64,000 bases of DNA from Diplosphaera chodatii (lineage: Eukaryota; Chlorophyta; Trebouxiophyceae; Prasiolales; Stichococcaceae): contig JAALGY010000023.1 of the NCBI GenBank assembly GCA_032358165.1, positions 2,604,001-2,668,000 on the forward strand, written 5' to 3'. Both the position numbers and the translations under genes were made by a program. The notes beneath the pieces were generated by a model that saw only the letters and a program-made list of their open reading frames with translations, searched no databases and was not told where the DNA came from. This document shows, one piece after another, positions 24,801 through 36,177 of the stretch; the stretch's first letter is position 1; each line of letters opens with the position of its first letter.

Positions 24801-27800
24801 GGTGAAGTAGCCTCAGCAACGAATTGTGTCGTCTGCAGCGCTGCTCAGCAGCGCCTCTGAAGTTATAGTTTTGTTGGAGCATCCTCGGCCACCTTCTCCA
24901 GCACAGGTGCAACAGCTCAGGAACCTCTGCTGTTGCTCACCCCTGAGGCTGACACCGGAGTCGACTTTGCGGCGTCCTGGCCAACTGCGGCCGGATCGGT
25001 TCCCTCCGGATTGGTGCCCTCCGTCTCCGTCTTTCCACCGGGTGCCTTCTCAAGCTCTGCCTTTGCGGCGCTCGCAGCAATCTTCGGCTTTGCAGGGTAC
25101 TTATGGGGGATGCCAGCCTGCAGCAGGCCCATTCGGTCATCAGCATGCTTGCTTGCACTCTTTGACGAAGAGATGCTGAACCAGCTTCAGCCCGGTCAGC
25201 TGGTTGCCTGCAGACTGCGCACACTTGTGCCACAGTCGCATTGGCAGTCAAGATGCATCCGAGCAGCCAGCACCTGCAGTTTGAACGCCTTAGGGTCTGG
25301 CTTAGCCTTGGTGGCTGGCGACTCCTTGCCTGCCTTTGCTGCAGGGCTGGCGTCAACCTGCATGCATCCGAGCAGCTTGCATCATCTGGTATACACAAGT
25401 TGCTTTGTATCCATCTGGACTGACCCAATCATGCCTGGCTGCAAGAGACAAGCACATAGCGGAGCACGGACGGCCAGGCAGCAGCAGCAGGGAGGCGGCC
25501 GCCTGGAACACACCTTGCTGCTGGTGGCCGGGTCAGAGCCGGGAGTGGGCTTGGGGTCCGGCGGGACGACGGAGAAGGGAGCCTCTCCCGACGCCAGCGG
25601 CTGCAGCCGGCCGCCCTCCGTCTCGCGCACCACGACGGCGCCCTCCAGTCTGATGCCATACGAGGGCGGCTGCACCTGTGGGTGCATGGCACTGCCTTGA
25701 CGAGCAGCGGCTGTTGAAGAAGCAGCTGTTGACACCGCTGCTAGTGAACATGCAGATGCTCCGTAAGCAACGTGGTGGAATGCTCTGACAACCATGTCGA
25801 ATGGAAGCGCACCGAGACGTCCACAGCCTCGATGAGGCACTTGGTCCGCTCGCCGCTGGCACTGACATACCAGGCACTGCAGTACAGAACATGCCTGGCG
25901 TTGATGTGCAGTGCTGTGAGGTGGGTCTTGCGCTATGTGAAGCATCTGCACCTTGCAGCTCACTGGTGAACTAGGAGGGCAGTCAGACCTGTCGCCCTTT
26001 GCAAAAGCCACTGCCGGCTTCACGTCAACCGCCAGGCGGCCGCTGCCTGTCGCCGTCAGGCTAGTGGTGACAACTGGCTGGCGGTCAGCAGCCTGCTTCT
26101 GGGCGGCGGAGGCACCTTCCGCCCCCTGCGAGGCCTCCGCTGCCTGCAGCGCGGAGGCGGCGGCGGCCGAGGCCTCCCGCATCTCAGCGTCGACGGCGTC
26201 CTCGTCAGCCCCCGAGGCGTACCCCAGCCCCAGCGCATCCGCGCCCTCCCCACCAGCAGGCCCCTCACCATCCGACTCGCTGCCTGCACACTCAGACTGA
26301 CATGTCGGCTGATGTGTTCACAACAAGCAAGAGTCTTGCATTCTCCATCGATTGGACGTCGCACGCCAGCAGGACACGCCGACTTGGCAGCAGCTTCCTC
26401 GCACGCCTCTTGCCCATGTGCAGTTGGTTAGGACCAGCAGACTTTATCCAGTACCTGCGCCAGTGAGCAGCACAGCGCCATCTGTGACGACCTCGCCCTC
26501 TGTTGCGGGCGCAGCAGCATCACCAGCCCTTGCACTGACCTCCGCAGCCACGTCAGCTGCAATCTCGTCTGCAGCCCAGAAAGTTCCAGACATCAGCAAA
26601 GTCAGGGTGCACATGAGCACGTGCATCTCTGCAAGGCCAGCCACAGCTTGGGCCGGGCTAGCATGCCCCTCGCATAGAATTGAACTTCCTTAGGTTACAA
26701 CATCAGTATCATAGGATGGCATAACAGGATGGCTATGGGTACAGCTGCCAGGCGGGTGCTCACCGAACAGCGAGTCGGTGACATCCAGCAGGATGCGAGT
26801 GACATTACCCTTGATCTCCGCATTGAGGCGCACCTCACGCTCAGCCTCCAGCTCCTTCGGCTTCTTGCGCCGCTGCACCCAGCACAGTGGCACGCTCAGC
26901 TTGCAGGCAGGTGTCTGTTGACCACCATTTGCAGGCATCCTGACAGCAGGAAGCCTTTGTGCAGAGTCCGCTGCATTGCAGCAGAACCAGAGTGCATACA
27001 AAGCTCAGCTGCCTCCCCAAAACACCTGCTCCAAGGCAACACGCACACTTGCTGCTGCTCCAGTTGCAAGTGCTGCAAATGGCACAGACACACTGCAGCT
27101 CTAACACATGGACAAGGTTGCCTCAAGCATCGACGTCCGCTCGGTGAGCAATCCCGTTGAGATCCCGGGCCATGCAGGCGCAACACACCTGCTGCAGCTC
27201 CTGCCCCTCGTCGTCGCTGCCGTCGGCGTCGACGCTGCCCCAGCGGGAGGTGCCGACGCCCGTGCGCCCGCTATGCTGGCCGAATGCCCCAGCAGCCTCC
27301 GGCCGCGGGCTCGACTTGGCTTGCGCCTCGGCTGTTTGCGCTGTTGCACACAAGGAGCACGCCATCAAGGCAATGATGACGCCGCCCAGCACCTGGATGC
27401 TGCTACTGCTGACCAATGCGAGAAAGCAGCAACAGGACAACAGGAATGCCTTATGGGCATGGGGACATGTGCTCGGAATTTATGGCCAGCACAGGCTGGA
27501 TGCTGCACTGCCGACCATCTTCATCTGGGCGGTCACTGTACGCACTATGCGGCAATCGGGACCCACTGACAGGGGGAAGCGAATGCTTGACGAGAGTGCG
27601 AGGCGAGGGGCAATGTGGTGGTTGGCCATGGCAGGACACCTGCAGCCTTGAGCTGGCGCTTCTCGATCTCAGCGCGCAGCCAGTCCGGCAGATTTTTCCG
27701 CTTGTTGGCTGCATCTGCGTCGCCGCCTGGCTGAAACTGAAAGGACAGCGGCCCAGCGGCCGGCTCATAAGCCCCGCCGCCCGCCTTGGGCCCCAGTATC

Positions 27801-29262
27801 GTGGGCTTCTGGTAGTGCGCGTCACCCTGCATATGGTGTTGCCATCAGGTACGACGAAGCTTTGCTCATACTTGCATATGCACGTCCACACCTGCCGCTC
27901 AGAAACTCAGCTGCAAGTGCTGACGGTGAACATACCGCAGGCTCAAAGGGCGAGTATGGCTGCTGTTGCGCCGTTGCAGCAGAGGCTGCCGCAGGCTGCT
28001 GTGGCTGCTGGTACTGCTGGTACTGCGCAGCATACGCCTGGTACTGCTGCCAGTATGCCATCTGCTGGTCGGGCGTCAGCGCTGCATACTGCTCAGCCGT
28101 CATCTGCTGCGTCATGTCAAACTGCATCTGCGGCTGCGGTTGTGGCGGAGGCGCCTGCTGCTGCGGCTGCTGCCACTGCTGTGCGGGTGCATACAGCGGC
28201 TGCTGCTGCACCGGCGGCGGGGCCTGCTGGTATGCCACCTGCCGCTGATCCGGCGGCGGCGGCGCCTGCATCCATGGCTGTTGTGGCTGCTGACCCTGGC
28301 TCTGGAATAGCGGCTGCTGCTGCTGAGGTGGAGGTGGCGCCCCCTGGTAGGCCTGCGGTCATGGCACAAGCAACACATCTGACGCGCCAACACTTATATG
28401 ACAACAGGCTGCACACAAAGTGTAGTGCACATAGTTTAGCCAGTGGAGGTACTGCAAAAGCACCTGCTGCTGGCCAAACTGCGGCTGCTGGAATGGCGGC
28501 GGCATCTGCTGCTGCTGGGGCGGAGGCCGCTGGTAGCCACCTGGCCCTGCCTGCGGCGGCGGCGCCAGCTGCGGCGGCGGCAGCTGGCCACCCATGCCCG
28601 GCTGCTGGTAGCCTGGCTGGCCAGCTGCACCATATGCCTGCAATCGCAGCGTGGCCAACCTCAGCCATGACCATGCAGTTGTCGAAGGCAAGAGACAGGG
28701 TATGCTACAACCTGCTGCTGCTAAGCAGGCAAGAAGTAGCATTCACCACCTGAGGCGCAGCCTGCGGCGGCGGTGGACCGCCATAGCCGTCTGGCGTCTG
28801 CTGCGGCGGATACCCACCAGGGGCAGACGGCCTTGGCAGATAACCACCTGGCTGAGGCCCCAGAGGCCCACCAAACTGCTGCTGTGGCGGCGGTGGTGGG
28901 CGGGGCGGCGGAGGCCTCGCGCCTCCCATGGGACCACCGAACCCGCCGCTGGCCGGCGGCTGCCACTGGCTGCCTGGAGGCCCGCCTGCCGGCGGTCCCC
29001 CCGGTGGCGGCCTGCCAAAGCCTGGCCGGGGTGGCGGCGTGTGGTGCATCGGCCCAGAGAAGCCGCCCGGGCCACTGGCGCCGGGCAGGCCGCCGGGCGG
29101 CGGCCCAGGCATGCCGCCGCCATGGTCGCGCTGCCACGGCTGCTGCTGCTGGGGTGGGCCGCCCTGGCCGGGAGGGCGCAGGCCCCCAGGCGGGGGTGGG
29201 GGCGGGGGCGCCCCTCCCTGCCCGTGGGGCGGGCGCATGTGCTGTCCTACCGGGCTGTACAT
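21874..29262 (-). CDS. PNISR: Large PNISR-like serine/arginine-rich nuclear protein, 18 exons
   Basis: Probable splicing-associated SR protein; human PNISR binds pinin. Exons, 5' to 3': 28750-29262, 28464-28637, 27936-28352, 27640-27826, 27189-27331, 26764-26872, 26455-26568, 25989-26283, 25750-25861, 25514-25675, 25274-25357, 24941-25117, 24578-24705, 24369-24449, 23995-24171, 22954-23769, 22445-22635, 21874-22310. Every phase agrees; about 1438 residues. Residues 1-230 are Pro/Gly-rich and 230-368 Gln-rich (AYWQQYQAYAAQYQQY). Next comes the PNISR signature NLPDWLRAEIEKR (near 415), then NVTRILLDVTD (near 505), matching human NLPAWIREGLEK and LLTEILLDVTDEEI from memory. An acidic/Ala-rich middle, RS-rich segments (about 870-1075) and a Lys-rich KKESKKDSKKDS tail follow. 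The 25750-25861 and 25274-25357 exons are the least certain. It is longer than human PNISR. Confidence 0.75.
22905..22916. repeat. Telo-box-like AACCCTAAACCC in an intron
   Basis: A dodecamer identical to the plant-type telomere repeat phase (CCCTAAA), lying in the PNISR-like intron 22636-22953. A second such core is at 21431-21440. These may be chance, short interstitial telomere repeats, or regulatory telo-boxes. Confidence 0.35.
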
Positions 29263-30204
29263 CCCGGAAGTCAGCAGGTCATCGTAGCATTGAGATGCCC
29301 TGCATAGGCAGGTGCGTCACTGTTGATGTTGTTCATCTGCTGTGCAGCAAGTCAGCACGCTCTATCGGCACAACACTGCATTGACAGCCTAGGATTGCTA
29401 GGATACTATACAGCTGCTGCAGCCCTGCAAGTGTCCGTCTGCAGCGGGATGGCCCTTGCAGGCAACTCTCTACTGGCAACTATTGAATGCGATGCCATAG
29501 GAGCTGACAGCATGAGTGGCGGCCATGAGCAAAACAACAGTCAAGCTCGTGCCAGCGCGCAGCGGGATACGTGCCTGTTGCTGAGCGCAGGGTCAGATCG
29601 GGAGCTGGTCACCGATCAGGTTTGTTGTCGCCCCTGCACTGTCGGCAATTGAACCCCTCAATCACAACACGGCGGTGAGACGCATCGCGTGTGTTTTCTT
29701 TCGACGCTGCGTGATGCCGCAGGCGAGGGTGTGGTGCTGGGCCGGCGGCACTGCCAACCTGCAGACTTGTTCATCGGGGACCCTAGGAGAACGCCCACTA
29801 GCGAGTCCCGTGCTGCACCTTGTGCATTTGCTCGATCGGTATTCGGGGGAAGAAGGGCATTTCTGGTGCAGTGCTTGCGTGGAACAGTCAACAGACGCAG
29901 CAGCACCAAGCCATCCAGATCGGCGTCATACCATTGCTGTACTAACATATCCTTGGTGTACATGCGCGTGTGCGTTTGCTCAATTGCTTTCATTGCTGTC
30001 TTCATAGCTGGACACCATTCTTCAAGAGACGTTTTGTCATCCAAATCATATTTATGGATGTGCTGAACAGTCGCAGTGCACTAACGCCAAGTCATGTGCC
30101 GCATTTTCATGCGCATACAAAGCAGCACCGCACCGATCAGCCTTGCTTGACTGCTGCGGCTGCCAGCTGCTGTGCTGCATCAGGTGCATCGCGGCATCGG
30201 GCCG
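29263..30204. other. Divergent promoter region PNISR-like / SSL1
   Basis: About 940 bases between two outward-facing starts. Only short frames on both strands, none with domain features. Likely both 5' UTRs and a shared promoter. No RNA gene or repeat seen. Confidence 0.45.
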
Positions 30205-32981
30205 ATGGCGCCGCCACCTCAGATCGAAGAGGAGGATGAGGACCTCGGCGAAGAGTGCGCCACCGCCATTTGCCATATGCAGACAAAGCGCCCAGGATGC
30301 CAACGGCAATTCGAAGTTGCTTGGCGTCTGCAGCGGTCAGCAAGCCAACCCCTCGCCTGCGCAGGCTGGGCGCGGAGACGACAGCCTTCGAGCGCGAGTA
30401 TGTGGACGACCACAGCTGGGAGGACCTGCAGGAGGATGAGCAGGGCCACCTGCGAGCGCTGGTGGGACTGCACACCGCTCGATGGCACTGATCTGACATA
30501 GTGTCCCCTAGGGCAGCCTTCACGGCAGAGGGCAACATATGTGATGGTGCTGTCCTGCTGGCGGCGGTCGCAGCCGCCGGGCACAGTCATGAGCATGCTC
30601 ACGGTGTGCGCGTCGCCTGTGCTAGGACCCGCGGGCGGCGCAGCGTGCCAAGCGGCGGCGCCTGCTCACGGAGGCGCTCTCCGCTCGCATCCGCCGCGGC
30701 CTCATCCGCTACCTGGAGGTCGTCGTGGACCTGTCGCGGGCGTCGGCCACCTCAGACTTCAGGCCCACCCGCTTTGCGGTAGTGCTTGGTGCGTTGCGTG
30801 CCGAGCGCTGGTGAGCATCAGCAGTGAGGCCGTCTGCTGTCAGCACTTCAGCACTGCAACTAGGCACATGTCACCGCAGCCTCTCACTCCACGCAGGGGT
30901 GTTGCAGCAGTTTATTCGGGAGTTCTTCGACCAGAACCCACTGAGCCATCTGGGCATTCTGGTGCTGCGCAATGGCGTGGCCGAGCGCCTCACCGACTTG
31001 TCCGGCAGCCCAGTGCGTCCCTCTGACACCCTGTGCACCAATCGAAAATGATCTGCCAAGGATTCAAACCTACATAGCTTGGTCTGTCATGTTGTATGCG
31101 TGACCAAAAGCTCAGACTGCTGCCACACGTCAGCAGTGCGTCAATCAAGCCCGCAAGATGGACCAGGAGCATCCGCTTTGCTGCTGCACATCGTTCTTTG
31201 TTGGGCAGCTGCATGATGTCCGTGCACACGCTGGTCCGAATCCTGCAATGCGCATATGCGGCAGGACAGTCAAGGGCTATGCTGTGCTCCTGCAGGAAGC
31301 TCACATCGCAAGGCTTAGGAATATGGACGCCTCAGGCGATGCCTCACTGCAGAATGGCTTGGACGCAGCTGTGGCGACGCTGAGGTCTATACCGCCCTAT
31401 GGCCACAGAGAGGTGAGTGTCCCCCGGGTATATGGCGGCAAAGCTGCAACCATCCTGATGCTGCATAGTCCAACCAACCAGGGAGCAACCATCTTTTAGA
31501 CCCTGCAGTCAGGAGGCCACTGGCACTGCGTAGGTGCTCATCCTGCTGTCAGCCCTTTCGACATGTGACCCGGGAAACATCCTGGACAGCCTCAAGCTGG
31601 CAAAACAGCACCGTGTGCGCGTGTCGGTGGTGGGGCTTGCAGCCCAGGTCCACATCTGCGAAACGCTGACCGAGGTGAGGCGCCGATGCTAGGGAGTGGT
31701 TGATACTGCCCAGGCACCAGCACCGTGCAGAAAGCAGCTGTGGCACACACTGCCCACCGCCTGATTGGCGTTGCTTGAGAGTACACTAAATGGCTCTGCT
31801 TACTGACAGTATCAGGCTTGCTCAGAGGATTGAGTGCATGCACACAGGAGACAAATGGGACATATGGCGTCGCCCTTGACGAGAACCACCTGCAGGAGCT
31901 CGTCATGTCACACGCACCGCCGCCTCCCACACCGGCCTCTGCCACAGCGGCATCCATGGTGCGTGATGCCATGATGACATGGGTACCGACTGTAGGGAGC
32001 ATCATCTCTAAGTTGCTGCAACAGGCTGGTATGCTGAACTCAAGCGCACGGCGCATTTGGCAGGTGCGCATGGGCTTTCCACAGCGCAATGCGGAGGGCG
32101 CGGCGGGGCAGGCATTCGTGGGGCAGGACGCCAAGCTGCAGTCCGGTGGCTTCACCTGCCCTCGCTGCAAGTGTGTCGTGCATTTCATGACGTCCTTGCA
32201 TGAGTCAAGTATGTCGCGTTTGAAGCGCTTCGCCTGTGCGGCGTCTGGCCCTGAGGACATGAGCATGTTGCCGGCTAACACTGAAGCATCATTGCAACGG
32301 ACGCGTTTCATTGCAGGAGCCGTGTGTCAGAGCTGCCAGGCGCCTGCCATGTCTGCGGGCTGACGCTGGTGTCGTCACCACACCTGGCGCGCTCGTACCA
32401 TCACCTGTTCCCGGTGCGCGCCTTTGACGAGGTGCTGCCCGCCGACGTCGCTCGGCTTGCCCAGGTGGGTCATCCCCGTCGGTACAGCCAAGTCGCATGT
32501 GCGCAACCAAATGTAGCAGAATGCCAGCCGGTACCCTGGGTATCATAAACCTCTTGGCATGCGAGCCATCCCATCCCAAGAGTAAGCTCACATGATCGGC
32601 TTGCTGTGGCTGGTCCAGGATGTCAGCAAAGAGGCAGCAGAGCGCGACAGCAGTGGTACAGCAGGCAGGGACAGGTTCGTGTCCTGCCATGCCTGCTGTT
32701 GCCTGTTGGCGGGGCCCGGGTCCCCCAGTGGCGACGCAGGCGTCGTGCTCAGGTGAGGCTGATCTGGCAGGTGTTGACAGCGAGGCGGAGTTGCCTGAGC
32801 ATGTGTGCCTCATGAGCATCGGCATGATTACGTCATACGCTGCCGCAGGTGTCCTGCGTGCAAGCAGCTGTATTGTTTCGACTGCGATTTGTATATACAC
32901 GAGGCGTTGCACGTGTGCCCGGGCTGTGAGGTTGTGCCGCCTACGGACGGCACCGACGATGCCAGTGCCATGGAAAGTTAA
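30205..32981 (+). CDS. SSL1: TFIIH core subunit SSL1 / p44 (GTF2H2)
   Basis: Subunit of TFIIH that binds and stimulates the XPD helicase in nucleotide-excision repair and transcription. 438 residues from 11 exons: 30205-30254, 30365-30461, 30626-30788, 30897-31012, 31296-31412, 31534-31674, 31848-31958, 32064-32170, 32317-32464, 32619-32752, 32849-32981. After an acidic N-terminus ([11 protein letters not shown]) comes the vWA-like domain: [90 protein letters not shown]. Then MGFPQ and the zinc-binding half: [25 protein letters not shown], and a RING-like end [17 protein letters not shown] then CPGC. All key Cys/His are present. The size and domain order match yeast and human p44. The first Cys pair of the last finger is embedded in a Cys run (SCHACCC). 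Confidence 0.96.
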
Positions 32982-33952
32982 CATTGGGTCCAGAGGGGCC
33001 GGGTGTGCTTTACTGCATCTAGGCGTTACACAAACTTGGTTTCGGACAGACACATGTGCCATAGCATGGCGTGTGGCGCGAGCCTATGTGACTTGACAGC
33101 CGTGTATAGATGGCATGCCTGATCATTACTGCCGGTGATGCATACGGTATGGCAAACCACCGTAAGGACAGACACACCTTAGCGACAGCGTAGTTAACAT
33201 GACTGGCTTGCAACGTTTTGTTTTTCAAAAGAGCCCTAAGAGCCCGAGCAGCTGCACCGGTGAGTCAAATGGTTACATGCAGCACAGCTCACTGAACCCT
33301 CCAAAGATATTATGACTTAGAATACAACGAGTGGATGCCATCAACACTGCAGGAGACAGAGGGGCTCCCTGACCATTCGATTGGCGTGCGCTATACTGTT
33401 GTTGGTCATCCTATTGGTAGCACAGTAGCCGGCAAAGCCTTGGGTGGAGCAGCAGCCGCAGACGCTAAGTGACTTCCTGTTTCCAGCAATACCCCTTCAG
33501 CACATGTGCATACCACGGGCTGACACAGGTAATCACACATCGCACCACAGCAAGCTTTATGCCTGAATGACAAGCCAGTCTCTGCAGACCAGCACTTGCC
33601 ACACCCCACTGCAGGTTACAACCTGATGGATACCATCATGAAAACAAGCATATTCACACAAGACCGTGCGCACCTAGCCTGGTGCCAACTCTGGCATTGG
33701 GAGGATGCCTGCCTTGGCGCGGCGCGCTTTGTGCTTGCCTCGAAGCCGAGGCACAGCAGGGCTGCCAGCTCTGTCAGCCAGAGCGTGTTGCAAAGGAGGC
33801 ATTGGAAGGCTGATTGTGGCGCCCGCCTACGGCAAGACGAAGTGCGGTCATACATATACAATTAGCCTCTGCTAGTGCTCAGCACAGCTCATGCAGCACG
33901 TGTCCAATCCGGTGCTAGTAGGATATTTGGTGGCTGAGGTCAGCCTAGCAGG
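32982..33952. other. Convergent 3' spacer SSL1 / kinase-like gene
   Basis: About 970 bases between converging stop codons, AT-richer than flanking exons. A frame of about 90 codons (33596-33865, +) has no recognisable domain. No tRNA cloverleaf or repeat recognised. Confidence 0.45.
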
Positions 33953-35694
33953 CTACCCAACACTGACGTGCAGACGCAGCCAGCTGCAGGCGTGCTGAAG
34001 ATGCACCTGCGCAAGCAAGGCGAGCAGTGCCATCTCCTCCGCCTGCAGGCAGGCCACGTCGTCTGTCTCCTCCGCCAACCCAAAGTCGATGATGAAACAG
34101 GAGTCCTCCGTGTTTGTCCTAAGTTGTAAACAGGTGGCAAGTCACCAGGCAGGCGCTCCAGCAACGCTAAAGAACCCTGTGCACTGTGGCTTTCGCAATG
34201 GGTGGTGTAGTAAACGACCACACGAGCATGCCGAAAATGCTGTATAGCAAGCCTGAAGACCCACGCAAGCCCAATGCACTTGCACCATATGCATACACAG
34301 CTGAGATTTGCCAACGGCAAAGAGCAAGCACTTTTACATGGTGCTGCAAAGGCATGCACGGCTGCAGGTGGCCATTACCTGATGAAGTTCGGTAGCGACA
34401 CATCGCCATGCGCCACGCCATGCAAGTGCAGCGCACGTAGGCCGCTCAGCGCACTGCGGGCCAGCCCCGGGGTCAGATCGCCCTCATACAAGGTAGGTCC
34501 AGGCAACCTGGTTCAAAAAGTGTGCTCACTGGTTACATCGGACCGCGGGTTCGTCTGCAAGGTTGGCATGTCCTGGCACAAGGCTTGTGCACAAGTGGCG
34601 CACAGTTTGCGATGGAATTGCAATATCACTCTGTGCAGCAGCTGTGTCGGCTGATGGCATGAAAGCCCGCAGAGAACCTGAACACATAGGTTGAAGGCAT
34701 GCGACAAACCACCTGTCAATCACCAGGACTGGAAGCTGCAACCCTGCCGCCGCTTCAAGGAAGCCATGCGCAAGCAGCCGCGGCAGCCACACCCCTGCCA
34801 ACAGTCAGTCAGCAGGTGCATCAATCGGTAGTAATTTCTTGACACACTGATGCTGCAGGGTGCATATGGTCGTGCCGGATAGGGATCTGTGAGCTGCAAG
34901 CTTGTGTGGCCAACACACCCTGCAGCGCCGCCAGGCGTCCGGCGTAGAGCACTGCCTCGTTGGCCAACAGCAGCTGCAGCTCCTCCACCTCGGCAGCATT
35001 GCGCACAATTGTGGGCTGCACTATTTTCAGTACAGCAGCCTTGCTGCGCCATGTGCATGCAATCACAGATGTGTGATCCCTGCTGCTGCTCAGCACCTGA
35101 CCTGCAGCAAGGACTGCTACAGCATTTGCACACAACGGCATCTTATCAGGCATGCATTGTGTTGGACACACACACTAGTGTCTGAGATACACACAACTCA
35201 CACACACAGCAAGGCGTTTTGCCCTGTGGTTTCAACTGACCGAGCTTGAGGTCGGCTGGGTAAATGGCTGGCTGGCTGCCAAAAACAGTTGCAATGCGAC
35301 CAGCGGCGTCCAATGACTGATGCTGCTTTTGCCGCATTGATGGGGCCTGCTGCGGCTGTGCTGCGCCCGCTGCAGATGGTGCTGATCGCTTGGGACGTGG
35401 CTTCTTTCCTGGCTTATAAAACATGTCTTGGATGTGGCCACTAAGCCGGATGCCACCAGCAGGCCAGTAATCACCAGCGCCAGCAACCTTGTGCGATGTG
35501 ACCTGCAGGGTGCATCCAAGTAAGCCAGCCGCCAAAGAGCATCTCTGCTCCCTAGCGGCTGCCGTTAACAGCTCCTCTGACTGCCTGTGAACATGAACGA
35601 AGGGAGCTTGCTCGGAAACACCCTGCAGGGGCGAGCGTCCCTTACTTCCTGCTGCCTCCGTGCGTAGTGATCGGTCGCGCAGAAACATCATCAT
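33953..35694 (-). CDS. Short protein-kinase-like protein with HGD and DFG motifs
   Basis: Five exons on the minus strand: 35241-35694, 34919-35101, 34713-34794, 34379-34507, 33953-34118; phases agree, 337 residues. The first 150 residues are unrecognised (Gln/Ser/Arg-rich, with HIQDMFYKPGKKPRPKR). A kinase-like N-lobe follows: AAVLKIVQ (candidate ATP lysine near 178), ELQLLLANEAVLYAGRLAAL (alpha-C-like with Glu), and GVWLPRLLAHGFL with LPVLVIDR as the hinge strand. The catalytic loop is HGDVSLPNF (residues 273-281) and the metal loop IIDFGLAEE (DFG at 294-296). HGD instead of HRD is typical of aminoglycoside-phosphotransferase-like and other atypical kinases. The protein ends 41 residues after DFG, so most of a normal C-lobe, including any APE motif, is absent. 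Substrate unknown; it could be active on small molecules, or a relic. Head to head with starch synthase II. Confidence 0.7.
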
Positions 35695-36177
35695 AATGGC
35701 TGCGCGAAAAAAGGCAAAGAGATCATCTATTGGATCACTCTACATGCTGGGATGTCCGTGACTGCGAGTTCGCCTGTGAAGCGGCAAGAGTAGCTTGTGC
35801 CCATCACGTTGATAGAGCTCCCAAGGATGCAGCAGTCGCTGCTGCCAGGCGCTGGGGCAACCTGCTGCAGTGCCTGGAGGCACAACCATGTGACGCTGCA
35901 GCCTCGCAGTCAGCCGTGCAGATCAGCAGCATGCCGATCACCAGCAGCTTTCCAGTGCCACACAGGTACAGTCGTTGATGTGCGCTGGTCCCACTCGATA
36001 TAGATCCAGTCCCAGGTTGCCAGGGTGCACGATCATTGAGGCATGTAGTATTATGCCTTTGCTCCATACTCGCGCTTCGACACTTAACATTTGATGACAG
36101 TGATCACCTCAGCGTGATGAATCAAAGTGCCTTAGCCCTGCCGTTAACTTGCAGCGACCGAGCCAGTATGGGACGGT
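35695..36177. other. Divergent promoter region kinase-like / starch synthase II
   Basis: About 480 bases between two outward-facing ATGs. No coding features recognised. It should contain both 5' UTRs and may be a shared promoter. Confidence 0.45.

Noticed and set aside
27416..28753. 445-codon plus-strand frame, Ala-rich
   Set aside because: Antisense to the Gln- and Pro-rich exons of the PNISR-like gene (CAG/CTG runs keep the opposite frame open); no domain content.
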